NCBI GenBank assembly: GCA_030613545.1 | Contig: JAUWLU010000007.1 | Span: forward strand, 1-38,074 | Length of the DNA: 38,074 nt | Direction of reading: 5' to 3' | Source of the DNA: Desulfuromonadales bacterium | Lineage (GTDB): Bacteria > Desulfobacterota > Desulfuromonadia > Desulfuromonadales > Syntrophotaleaceae | Shown: positions 26,146-33,491 of the stretch, in pieces | How the letters are laid out: every line of letters starts with the position of its first letter | Numbering within the stretch: the first letter of the stretch is position 1 | Notes under the pieces: generated by a model | What the model saw: the letters and a program-made list of their open reading frames with translations, nothing else | Database searches by the model: none | What the model was told of the DNA's origin: nothing | Made by a program: the position numbers and the translations under genes

Positions 26146-26222
26146 TGGGGTGAGTGAAGGGGATCGAACCCTCGACAACTGGAGCCACAATCCAGTGCTC
26201 TACCGACTGAGCTACACCCACC
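26146..26222 (-). tRNA. tRNA-His (anticodon GTG)
   Basis: Minus strand with encoded CCA. The extra G at -1 (complement of 26222) faces discriminator C, the identity mark of tRNA-His. Anticodon arm CTGGA-TTGTGGC-TCCAG. The gap to tRNA-Leu (about 187 bases) holds only a 7-bp inverted repeat GCCGCTA/TAGCGGC at 26087-26109 with no T-run. Confidence 0.96.
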
Positions 26223-26291
26223 ATAAAAGCTGCGGCACTCTACAAAACTACCCGACCACTTGTCAATCAAATTTTTCCCGTGTGGAGAATG

Positions 26292-26368
26292 TGGCACGCC
26301 AGCCAGGACTCGAACCTGGGACTCTCGGCTTAGAAGGCCGATGCTCTATCCAGCTGAGCTACTGGCGC
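26292..26368 (-). tRNA. tRNA-Arg (anticodon TCT)
   Basis: Minus strand, 77 bases with encoded CCA. Acceptor GCGCCAG pairs with CTGGCGT; anticodon arm CGGCC/TTCTAA region gives TCT; T loop TTCGAGT. Reads AGA/AGG codons. Confidence 0.96.
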
Positions 26369-26479
26369 ATGAGCCGACTCTCTACACTTTATTTATATGG
26401 CGAAACGGTTTTTGCAAGCTCCATTTCTACACTGCCGGCTGATGTCTGGTCATCATCTCAACCGGCAGGAGTGTAAAAA

Positions 26480-26556
<77 letters not shown>

Positions 26557-26886
26557 AAAGACGAATTTCTAACATGCAGCATGGAAAAAGGCAACTTCTT
26601 TTTCACCTTAAATGCTAACTACGATCCGTAACATTTGGAGCACGGATGGCTCGGTCAGGCCGATCGGGTTTAAAGGGCCGAATTCGTCCAAAGAGCCATC
26701 GAGCTGCATTCGCAAAAACTGGCCAGCGATATCGATGCTGTACCGGCATTGGAAACGGTCTGCCTCCCTGACAGGTTCGAAAAACCCCGCTAACCCATGT
26801 TTAACACTCTAAAATATTTCTTCAATAAAACAGTATGTTACTGCTCAAAAAATGACCGTATGGCACTACATTCGTGTATTTACGCC
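26557..26886. other. Gene-poor stretch between tRNA-Pro and insertion-sequence debris
   Basis: No convincing gene in about 330 bases. On the plus strand a frame is open from 26674 to 26793 (39 codons) and reads like a protein end, with RAIELHSQKLASDIDAVPAL and a TAA stop, but it has no start or ribosome site and I do not recognise it; it may be a remnant cut by the IS event. From about 26800 the sequence becomes AT-rich and probably includes the terminal part of the insertion sequence whose transposase stops at 26887. I could not define an inverted repeat there. Confidence 0.4.
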
Positions 26887-27726
26887 TCAATTGATCAGTT
26901 TCTGCACACCTCCGGGCGATGCAGAAACCTCCAACGCCTCATAAAGTTTCTTTAGCTTCGGTTCCGCAACGGTCGCTTTGCGAACATGCAGGATACGACC
27001 ATCTCGCTGCTTGAAGGTGGCTGTGACCCGCTGCTGTACCGACAACGTCTCTCGAAGGTGGGTCCAGCTATCATGAATTCCTTGGACTTTGAGCTTTTGC
27101 CGCAGCGCTTGAACAGCTTGATAAGCAAGAACCGTGATGAATAGATGTCCTTCGGCCCGTTCTTCTTTGTGATGGTAGATCGGACGTAGCCCCAATTCTG
27201 ACTTCAGGCTGCGAAAGACCGCTTCCAGATCGGTCAGCATGGTGTAGGTTTTTCACAAAGTGGCCTCATCCCAGTCCAGTTGGTTAGTGCGCAGGCAATA
27301 GACACCGGGGTGGGTCAACTGGGTTCCATTCACCGGCAGTTTTTCCCAAGTGAGAGCAACTGCTTTGACACCACTGGCATCCGGAGTCAGTTCGACCCGG
27401 TAATGTCGGCTGACCCCATGACTTTTCTCCTGCAGTCGCCCAATCCTCTGCAGCAGCTTCTCCTGTCGCTTCTCACCGCGCGGCTTGTGCAATCCTTCAG
27501 CCAGTTTAACCAGCCCGGCCTCAAAGCGCTGGCTGAATCGTGCGCTCATCGCCGCTTCCTTCTCTTGCCGCGCTTGGGAGTGACAGTACAAACGCACTTC
27601 CATCCCATCCTCGCTGAGCACTCGCTGAAGCTTGATGGTCTGCTGCGAAGCGGTGGTCGTCTCCACGGCCAGACTCTCATCAAACTGGTGGTTGCGCTCA
27701 CGACTGACCACCGAAACCAAAACCAT
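26887..27726 (-). pseudogene. Transposase remnant, IS4 superfamily (IS1634-like), 5'-truncated and interrupted by TGA
   Basis: Two adjacent open segments in the same frame, 27253-27726 and 26887-27240, are separated by one TGA at 27253-27255. Reading through gives DEATL-stop-KTYTMLTDLEAVFRSLK. Related transposases, as I recall them, have Trp here (TGG to TGA). The C-terminal half carries the E-(6)-K part of the IS4-type YREK signature (EAVFRSLK) and RAEGHLFITVLAYQAVQ. The N-terminal segment starts at VSVVSRERNHQFDE, which lies mid-protein in full-length relatives of about 550-600 residues, so the first half is missing; an in-frame TAA stands just before. The gene is dead by truncation and nonsense. 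The family name is from recall. Confidence 0.82.
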
Positions 27727-27750
27727 TTACACAAACTGCTTTACACCCTC
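27727..27750. mobile_element. Likely IS256-family terminal inverted repeat fragment
   Basis: On the minus strand, GAGGGTGTAAAGCAG then TTTGTGTAAA reads like an IS256-family end (GTGTAAA motifs near the terminus). It ends exactly where M48-like coding begins at 27751 and abuts the IS1634-like transposase remnant on the other side. Without its partner end or transposase the assignment is tentative. Confidence 0.4.
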
Positions 27751-28829
27751 ACTGGCACAGTCTTGTTGATGCCAGCCTGCTCTGCTGGTTTGTATTTGGC
27801 CCCGGCTTGCAGTATTACGATGCCTGGATCGGAATGGGACCCGAATCCTTCGTACTTGGCGGCAGCCTCTTTTACCTCGGCCTACTGCTGGCCAAAACCG
27901 TTTTAAATATCCCTTTTGACCTTTACCGGACTTTTTCCATTGAAGAGCGGTATCAGTTCAACACTACCTCGGCCTCCCTGTGGCTGAGCGATGTACTTAA
28001 AAGCACCCTGCTTTTGCTGCTCGGAAATGGCCTCTTAAGTGCCGCCGCCCTGTGGCTGATTCAGAACAGCCCGGACTGGTGGTGGCTGTGGGTCTGGGGG
28101 CTGCTGGTAGCCTTTACCCTGCTGCTCATGGTGATATCATCCCGCCTGTTGGAGCCGCTGTTCTTCACCTTCAGTCCGATAAGCCGGCCGGACCTCGAAG
28201 CGCAAATCCGGCGCCTGGCAGCCAGTACCGGCATAATCGCCACCAGGGTCCGGCAAGTTGACGCCTCCCGGCGCAGCCGCCATGCCAACGCCTACTTCAC
28301 CGGTTTGGGCCGACAGAAGCGAATCGTTCTGTTCGACACCCTGCTGCGCCAATTAAACGACCATGAAGTCATCGCGGTGCTGGCCCATGAAATCGGTCAT
28401 TGGCGTCTTCATCATCTTCGTTGGCGCCTGCTGCTGGGCGTTCTTGCGAGCCTGATCGTCAGCGCCCTGGCATTTTTGACCCTGCGCAATAACAGCCTGG
28501 CGCAGTGGTTCGGCCACCCGCAGATATCCTTTGCTGCCCAGACCGTCTATTTTGGCCTGCTCTGCAGCCTGGCCGCTTCAATTCTACGCCCACTGATTAA
28601 CAGCTGGTCCCGTCATCACGAACGGCAAGCCGACCGCTTTGCCTGCGGCGTCATTGAGCAGCCGCAGAGTCTGGCCAGCGCCCTGGCCAAAATGGCCGAA
28701 AATAATCTCTCGTTCCCCTGTCCCCATCCGCTGTTCGCCTGGGTGTATTGTTCACACCCTCCCCTGAGCGAACGTATCAAGGCTATCGCCGCAAAGCGAC
28801 AGAACGAGACGGACCCGGCCCGCTGTTGA
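27751..28829 (+). pseudogene. M48 family (Ste24/CAAX-protease-like) zinc metalloprotease, 5' end lost
   Basis: Membrane zinc protease of the Ste24-like M48 type. Family-like sequence begins at about 27753 (WHSLVDASLL) with no start codon or ribosome site; the first in-frame start is a TTG at 27807 that would give 340 residues. Full-length members are about 410-420, so roughly 70 N-terminal residues including the first TM segment are missing. The rest looks intact: AHEIGHW zinc motif, third ligand in HHERQADRFACG, several TM helices (LLLLLGNGLLSAAALWLI, WWWLWVWGLLVAFTLLLM), FNTTSASLWLSDVLKS and DASRRSRHANAYFTG. The loss coincides with an IS end. A truncated product from the TTG is possible but probably non-functional. 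Confidence 0.8.
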
Positions 28830-28856
28830 TTGGACGATTTCAGCCGACACAACGCA

Positions 28857-28885
28857 AAAGCCCCGGGACAATGTCCCGGGGCTTT
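28857..28885. terminator. Terminator hairpin downstream of first tRNA-Gly
   Basis: Perfect 13-bp stem AAAGCCCCGGGAC/GTCCCGGGGCTTT with a 3-base loop. On the minus strand it lies 8 bases past the tRNA CCA end; it also ends the M48 remnant on the plus strand. The U-tract is short (4). Confidence 0.8.
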
Positions 28886-28892
28886 GAATTTA

Positions 28893-28967
<75 letters not shown>

Positions 28968-29025
28968 TCAGTCCTTATGCTGCCCGCCGTTGCAAGCAGG
29001 CCTTTCAAGAAAAAGGTAGTTTACA

Positions 29026-29054
29026 AAAGCCCCAGGACAGTGTCCTGAGGCTTT
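29026..29054. terminator. Degenerate copy of the tRNA-Gly terminator hairpin
   Basis: Same hairpin as at 28857 but with AAAGCCCCAGGAC against GTCCTGAGGCTTT, leaving one C-A mismatch. It lies between the two tRNA-Gly genes on the minus strand, so copy 1 depends on read-through past it, or on a promoter I cannot see. Confidence 0.6.
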
Positions 29055-29061
29055 GAATTCA

Positions 29062-29136
<75 letters not shown>

Positions 29137-29174
29137 TCAATCAGTTTTGCTGCCCGCCGTTGCGAGCGGGCCTA

Positions 29175-29203
29175 TTAATAGCAAAAGGCATTTTCCAAGT
29201 CAA
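29175..29203 (-). promoter_or_regulatory. Promoter of the tRNA-Gly pair
   Basis: Minus strand TTGACT (29203-29198), 17-base spacer, TATTAA (29180-29175), followed by a GC-rich GGCCCGC discriminator, the pattern of stable-RNA promoters under stringent control. The stringent-control part is inference. Confidence 0.7.
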
Positions 29204-29236
29204 CAAAAATTTCCAGTTTTCATCTTCATTTTTTCC

Positions 29237-29824
29237 TCAGCGACTTATCACTCTGAAGAATTTAACCAGGTAGTCGATCCCCGACCAGAGAGTCAGGACT
29301 AGCGCGAAATAGAAATAGAGCAGACCGAAGCGGTGCATGGAAACATGCAGCCATTCGTAGCGCAAACCGAAGAACCAATAATAGTCGTAATGCAGCAATA
29401 GCCCGATAATCGCCACCATCTGCAGAATGGTTTTGTACTTACCGAGGTTGCTTGCGGCGATAACAACTCCCTCAGAAGAGGCAATGGACCGCAGGCCGGT
29501 AATGATAATCTCGCGAGCCAAAAGAACAAAGACCGCCCAGGCCGGTACCCGCCCGTGGGGGATTAGCATGATCAGGGCGGCCATAACAATCAACTTGTCG
29601 GCCAGGGGATCGAGAAATTTCCCCAAAACGGTGACAACTTGCCACTTTCTAGCTAGGTAACCGTCAAGCCAGTCGGTAATGGCTCCAAGAGAAAAGATCA
29701 TCGCAGCCCAAAAGGAACTCGCCCTTCCCTCCACAAGCAGCAGAACCACCAGCAGCGGTATGCAGGCAATGCGCCCAAGGGTGAGCAGGTTTGGCAGGTT
29801 CAACAGGCCCGAACGACAATCCAT
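29237..29824 (-). CDS. pgsA: CDP-diacylglycerol-glycerol-3-phosphate 3-phosphatidyltransferase
   Basis: Inner-membrane enzyme that makes phosphatidylglycerol phosphate, the committed step to acidic phospholipids. The start is ATG 29824 (MDCRSGLLNLPNLLTLGR), matching the family N-terminus; the frame extends into the transglycosylase gene upstream without similarity. It has 195 residues. The CDP-alcohol phosphotransferase motif DG-x2-AR-x8-G-x3-D-x3-D is complete, from DWLDGYLARK to LGKFLDPLADK (about 43-69). Several TM helices follow. It lies 16 bases after the lytic transglycosylase gene. Confidence 0.95.
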   Translation of the reverse strand: MDCRSGLLNLPNLLTLGRIACIPLLVVLLLVEGRASSFWAAMIFSLGAITDWLDGYLARKWQVVTVLGKFLDPLADKLIVMAALIMLIPHGRVPAWAVFVLLAREIIITGLRSIASSEGVVIAASNLGKYKTILQMVAIIGLLLHYDYYWFFGLRYEWLHVSMHRFGLLYFYFALVLTLWSGIDYLVKFFRVISR

Positions 29825-29840
29825 GGCAAAAGCTTTCTGG

Positions 29841-30413
29841 TTAACGATAAAATTGCAGATACTTCTTGACCTGCGCGATATAATTGCGGGTCTCGGCAAA
29901 GGGCGGCACGCCGCCATAGCGGCGCACGTTGCCGGGACCCGCGTTGTAGGCCGCTAGCGCCAACTCCAGGTTACCGCCAAATTGATCGAGCATCAGCCGT
30001 AGATAACGACTGCCGCCACGGATATTTTCAGCCGCATTAAAGGGGTCGCTCACCTGCATCTCCCGCGCGGTAGAAGGAATAAGCTGCATAATACCCTGCG
30101 CCCCCCGGGCAGAGACCGCCTTGGGATCATAATTGCTCTCGACCTTGATAACCGCTTTAATCAAGGCTTCGTCCAGGTCGAAGGCCTTGGCCGAGCGGGC
30201 TATCTGATCGCTGAGGGTCCCGCTGCCGGCATCCGGCTTGGGGGTCTCTTTTAAATAGAAGCGAAACTTGTTACCCGTCGGGGTATTGGTAAAATGGACC
30301 ACCCCGTTGGCGTCGACATATTTATAAATGTCGCACCAACCTGCAACGGGACAGAAACATAACATCGTTGCAGAAAAGATGCTGCCAATTAAAACACACT
30401 GAACTGTTTTCAT
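29841..30413 (-). CDS. Soluble-type lytic transglycosylase with DUF4124 domain
   Basis: Cleaves peptidoglycan glycan strands to anhydro-muramyl products in the periplasm. 190 residues: signal peptide (about 1-26, ending VAGWC-D, possibly lipidated at an internal Cys), DUF4124 segment DIYKYVDANGVVHFTNTPTG (28-47), then an SLT domain (about 70-188). The likely catalytic residue is Glu92 in KVESNYDP, followed by the typical GAQGIMQLIPSTA, NIRGGSRYLRLML and ALAAYNAGPGNVRRYGG. ATG 30413 follows a recognisable promoter. It is probably cotranscribed with pgsA. Confidence 0.93.
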   Translation of the reverse strand: MKTVQCVLIGSIFSATMLCFCPVAGWCDIYKYVDANGVVHFTNTPTGNKFRFYLKETPKPDAGSGTLSDQIARSAKAFDLDEALIKAVIKVESNYDPKAVSARGAQGIMQLIPSTAREMQVSDPFNAAENIRGGSRYLRLMLDQFGGNLELALAAYNAGPGNVRRYGGVPPFAETRNYIAQVKKYLQFYR

Positions 30414-30442
30414 AAGCGATCCACCAAGCCGGTTTTTCAGCG

Positions 30443-30471
30443 AATATATATTGAAAGCCTCAGTATTTCAA
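30443..30471 (-). promoter_or_regulatory. Promoter of the transglycosylase-pgsA pair
   Basis: Minus strand TTGAAA (30471-30466), 17-base spacer, TATATT (30448-30443). The -10 lies within a 10-base palindrome AATATATATT. It is divergent from the nadB promoter, with 23 bases between the two -35 elements. Confidence 0.6.
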
Positions 30472-30494
30472 CAGATTTACCAAAGGCAAAATTC

Positions 30495-30523
30495 TTGACA
30501 ATACTGGACCGGACCCTGATAAT
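30495..30523 (+). promoter_or_regulatory. Promoter of nadB
   Basis: TTGACA (30495-30500), 17-base spacer, GATAAT (30518-30523), near consensus. The predicted start near 30530 gives a leader of about 110 bases before the TTG start of nadB. Confidence 0.8.
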
Positions 30524-30546
30524 AAATTTTTTAAAGCGAATGGTAT

Positions 30547-30635
30547 GAGGCCATAGACGTTTATGTCGGTGGCTTTTTTGCGGCCTCGATTCAATCTATA
30601 TCGCCTTTTTGCGCTTTTTCTTTAATCGGTGAGGC
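30547..30635 (+). promoter_or_regulatory. Candidate attenuator in the nadB leader
   Basis: Between the promoter and nadB lies an intrinsic-terminator-like hairpin: GCCATAGAC (30550-30558) against GTCGGTGGC (30565-30573) with one mismatch and one wobble, then six T (30574-30579). Overlapping it, GAGGCC (30547-30552) can instead pair with GGCCTC (30582-30587). GCCTC can also pair with GAGGC (30631-30635), which is the nadB ribosome site. These exclusive pairings suggest a switch; no known class is recognised. Confidence 0.5.
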
Positions 30636-30642
30636 TTTTCTT

Positions 30643-32241
30643 TTGAAGATTACGTCAGACTTTTTGGTCATCGGCAGTGGCATCGCCGGCCTTTCCTACG
30701 CCTTGAAGGTCGCCGAGCGGGGCACCGTTGCCCTGATAACCAAACGGGACATGTCGGAAACCGCCACTAACCTGGCCCAGGGCGGCATCGCGTCGGTCAT
30801 TTCCACGGAAGACTCCTTTGCGTCTCATTTCAAAGACACCATGGTGGCCGGGGTCAACCTATGCCACGAGAACGTCGTGCAACTGGTTGTGGAAAGCGGA
30901 CCCAAGGCCATTCACGATCTAATCAACTGGGGCGTCAAGTTCACCAAAAAAGACGACGACACCTATGACCTGACCCGCGAGGGAGGGCACAGCAAACGAC
31001 GCATTCTGCACGCCAAGGATATTACCGGCCGAGAGATCGAACGGGCTCTGGTGACTGCGGCCCGCTGTCATCCCAATATCACCATTTACGAGCATCATAT
31101 CGCCGTCGATCTGATCACCGACGCCAAAACCAGCGGGCGCCGGGAATGCCCGAGCCATTGCCTCGGCGCCTATGTTCTCGACATCGAGGGCCGAGAGGTC
31201 ATTCCTTTTGGTGCCAGGGTCACCGTGCTCGCCACCGGAGGCGCCGGCAAAGTCTTTCTCTACACCACCAACCCCGATGTGGCGACCGGAGACGGTGTGG
31301 CCATGGCCTACCGGGCCGGAGCGACCATTGCCGATATGGAATTCATGCAATTCCATCCCACCACCCTCTATCATCCCAATGCCAAGTCATTCCTGATCTC
31401 CGAATCGGTGCGCGGAGAAGGAGCTATCCTGCGCCGCCGCGACGGGACCGCCTTTATGGAGGCCTACCATCCGCTGAAGGATCTGGCACCGCGGGATGTG
31501 GTGGCTCGAGCCATCGACAACGAATTGAAAGTGCATGGTGACGACAGCGTTTTTCTCGATATCACCCATCGCGATGCCGACTATATTCGCAACCGCTTCC
31601 CGAATATCCACGAAACCTGTCTCAAATTCGATATCGACATGACCCGCGACCCGATCCCCGTGGTACCGGCCGCCCACTACCTGTGTGGCGGGGTTAAGGT
31701 CGACACATGGGGAGAGTCGGACCTGCAGAACCTGTTTGCCATCGGCGAAGTCGCCTTTACCGGTCTGCACGGCAGCAATCGACTGGCCAGCAACAGCCTC
31801 CTTGAAGGGGTGGTCTTTGCGGACCGCGTGGCGCAACGCTCCCTGGAACGTCTGGACGAAGCGGTCGAGACCTACCCCACTGTGCCCTCGTGGGACTACG
31901 GCCAGGCCACCGACAGTGATGAAGAGGTGGTCGTGGCCCACAACTGGGATGAAATTCGCCGCTGTATGTGGAACTACGTCGGCATCGTCCGCTCCGACCG
32001 CCGCCTGGCTCGAGCATTGCGCCGCATGCAGATGATTCAACAGGAAATCGCAGAATATTATTGGGACTTTTATCCGACTTCCGACCTCATTGAATTACGC
32101 AACATCACCACCGTTGCCAAACTGATCGTTCGCTGCGCCATACAGCGCAAGGAAAGTCGCGGCCTGCATTTCAATATCGATCATCCTGAGACCGACGACC
32201 TCCACTGGAAGCGGGATACAACCATTCGCATCACCTTTTAA
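30643..32241 (+). CDS. nadB: L-aspartate oxidase NadB
   Basis: FAD enzyme that oxidises L-aspartate to iminoaspartate, the first step of de novo NAD synthesis; NadA would take the product. 532 residues. The start is a TTG (30643) preceded by GGTGAGG. FAD-binding N-terminus FLVIGSGIAGLSYALKVAERG (about 7-27, given here in part), then TNLAQGGIASV, HSKRRILHAKDITGREIE and the FRD-like active-site region MEFMQFHPTTLYHP. SNRLASNSLLEGVVFADR and the helical C-terminal domain with MWNYVGIVRSDRRL are typical of NadB rather than succinate dehydrogenase. It shares a transcript with chorismate mutase, 23 bases downstream. The long leader may control it. Confidence 0.95.
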   Translation: MKITSDFLVIGSGIAGLSYALKVAERGTVALITKRDMSETATNLAQGGIASVISTEDSFASHFKDTMVAGVNLCHENVVQLVVESGPKAIHDLINWGVKFTKKDDDTYDLTREGGHSKRRILHAKDITGREIERALVTAARCHPNITIYEHHIAVDLITDAKTSGRRECPSHCLGAYVLDIEGREVIPFGARVTVLATGGAGKVFLYTTNPDVATGDGVAMAYRAGATIADMEFMQFHPTTLYHPNAKSFLISESVRGEGAILRRRDGTAFMEAYHPLKDLAPRDVVARAIDNELKVHGDDSVFLDITHRDADYIRNRFPNIHETCLKFDIDMTRDPIPVVPAAHYLCGGVKVDTWGESDLQNLFAIGEVAFTGLHGSNRLASNSLLEGVVFADRVAQRSLERLDEAVETYPTVPSWDYGQATDSDEEVVVAHNWDEIRRCMWNYVGIVRSDRRLARALRRMQMIQQEIAEYYWDFYPTSDLIELRNITTVAKLIVRCAIQRKESRGLHFNIDHPETDDLHWKRDTTIRITF

Positions 32242-32264
32242 CACGCTGCTAGCTGGAGAGAGTC

Positions 32265-32537
32265 TTGGATATCGATAGCATACGGGAGCAGATCGATCAG
32301 CTGGACGATCAGCTGCTGGAAATATTCAACCGGCGAGCGGCCCTCGCCCTGTGTATCGGCGAGATAAAAAAAGAGCAGCAACTGGCCGTATACGACCCCA
32401 GCCGGGAAAAGCGCATCTTTACCCGCATGCAACAGGCCAATAACGGCCCCCTGGACAACAGTGCCATCGTCCGCCTGTTCGAACGGGTGATTGACGAATC
32501 AAGAAGCCTTGAGCGTATCTTGACGAAAGGAAAGTAA
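32265..32537 (+). CDS. Chorismate mutase, AroQ type (stand-alone)
   Basis: Rearranges chorismate to prephenate in phenylalanine/tyrosine synthesis. 90 residues from a TTG start (32265) with GGAGAG upstream. The AroQ fold is clear: helix 1 with IREQIDQLDDQLLEIFNRRA (about 6-25), the catalytic-helix Arg and Lys in NRRAALALCIGEIKKE, and IFTRMQQANNGPLD then IVRLFERVIDESRSLE. It lacks the prephenate dehydratase domain of PheA fusions. It lies between nadB and a DAHP-synthase-like ferredoxin domain gene, the latter only 4 bases away, so an aromatic-pathway pair follows nadB. Confidence 0.92.
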   Translation: MDIDSIREQIDQLDDQLLEIFNRRAALALCIGEIKKEQQLAVYDPSREKRIFTRMQQANNGPLDNSAIVRLFERVIDESRSLERILTKGK

Positions 32538-32541
32538 GGCC

Positions 32542-32748
32542 ATGCTGGTGGTAATGAAAAAATCTGCTTCGGATGAAGACCTGCGACAGCTCAAACAGCA
32601 CCTGATCGATCTCGACTTCGACTTTCATCAATCGACCGGTATCGACCGTATCATTCTCGGCATCATTGGCGAAACCAGTCACTTCGATGTCGCCCGGCTG
32701 CGCTCATTGCCCGGGGTACTGGAAGTTTTCAAGATCCCCGAAGAGTAG
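32542..32748 (+). CDS. Stand-alone DAHP synthase ferredoxin-like domain protein
   Basis: A 68-residue protein equal to the N-terminal ferredoxin-like (FXD) domain that precedes the barrel in type I-beta DAHP synthases, where it mediates feedback inhibition by Tyr/Phe. MLVVMKKSASDEDLRQLKQH and IDRIILGIIGETSHFDVARLRSLPGVLEVFKI (the latter at about 34-65, split here by comma: GIIGETSHF, LPGVLEV) fit the beta-alpha-beta pattern of that domain. It ends with a normal stop and a terminator 17 bases on; there is no barrel downstream. It may be a free regulatory subunit that pairs with a catalytic DAHP synthase or with the adjacent chorismate mutase. That is inference. Confidence 0.8.
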   Translation: MLVVMKKSASDEDLRQLKQHLIDLDFDFHQSTGIDRIILGIIGETSHFDVARLRSLPGVLEVFKIPEE

Positions 32749-32765
32749 CAGGTCCGTCAGGTAAG

Positions 32766-32802
32766 AAAAAAGGAGGCTTGCCGAACGGCAGCCTCCTTTT
32801 TT
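32766..32802. terminator. Bidirectional terminator between the nadB operon and pyrE
   Basis: Stem AAAAAAGGAGGC-TGCC with one bulged T, loop GAAC, then GGCA-GCCTCCTTTTTT. T-runs on both strands serve the two convergent units. Confidence 0.93.
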
Positions 32803-32822
32803 GCTTAGGTCTATCGGTCGAT

Positions 32823-33386
32823 TCAGCGATCGCTGCCGACCACCTCGCTTTTGGTGAAAATGGCCCGCAAGGCCAAGCCCTGGGCCTCGACCGCTTCCCG
32901 ACCTCCTTCTTCGCGATCGACCAGCGAGATGATGCCCACCACCTCCAGGCCCTCTTCCCGAGCCCGGTCAACGGCTTTGAGCGCCGAACCGCCGGTGGTC
33001 AATACGTCTTCAACGATCACCACCCGCGCGCCGGGGACGAGGTTCTTCCGTCCTTCGAGCCACTGACCGGTGCCGTGTCCCTTGGGCTCCTTGCGAATAA
33101 TAAAGGCAGGAATGGGATCGCCGGCCAACGAACTGGTCATGGAAAGGGCGGTGGCGATGGGATCGGCGCCCATGGTCAGCCCCCCTACCCCATCGATGGG
33201 ACCGGGAAAATGTTTCAATTCGTCGAAAAAGGCCTTGCCCACCAGCACCGCACCCCGAGGGTGCAAAGTGGTCTGCTTGCCGTCAAAATAAAAGGTGCTT
33301 TTGCGCCCCGAAGCCAGGGTGACTTCCCGCTCCTCATAGGACACCTGCCGCACGATTTGTTTCAGTTCATCACGGTCGTTTGCCAA
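32823..33386 (-). CDS. pyrE: Orotate phosphoribosyltransferase PyrE
   Basis: Transfers the PRPP phosphoribosyl group to orotate to give OMP in pyrimidine synthesis. The start chosen is TTG 33386 (MANDRDELKQIVRQVSYEER) with a strong GGAGG 7 bases upstream, giving 187 residues, the usual length. An ATG at 33422 in the same frame would add 12 residues unlike the family and has a poorly spaced ribosome site. Motifs: TLASGRKSTFYFDGKQTTLH (about 23-42), GLTMGADPIATA, FIIRKEPKGHG loop and the PRPP-binding VVIVEDVLTTGGSALKA. Single gene, convergent with the nadB unit. Confidence 0.93.
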   Translation of the reverse strand: MANDRDELKQIVRQVSYEEREVTLASGRKSTFYFDGKQTTLHPRGAVLVGKAFFDELKHFPGPIDGVGGLTMGADPIATALSMTSSLAGDPIPAFIIRKEPKGHGTGQWLEGRKNLVPGARVVIVEDVLTTGGSALKAVDRAREEGLEVVGIISLVDREEGGREAVEAQGLALRAIFTKSEVVGSDR

Positions 33387-33491
33387 ACCCTTCCCTCCAC
33401 TCGCTAAAATGTAACCTGCCATGCCCCTCGCATTTACCAGGAGGCCATCACTGTTTAGTCATTGGGCCGTTGTCGGCCCGGCGGTATTCCT

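Noticed and set aside
27253-27255. TGA in the transposase as a selenocysteine codon or programmed recoding
   Set aside because: The element is also missing its first half, the expected residue is Trp, and no SECIS-like hairpin is evident directly downstream; nonsense decay is simpler.
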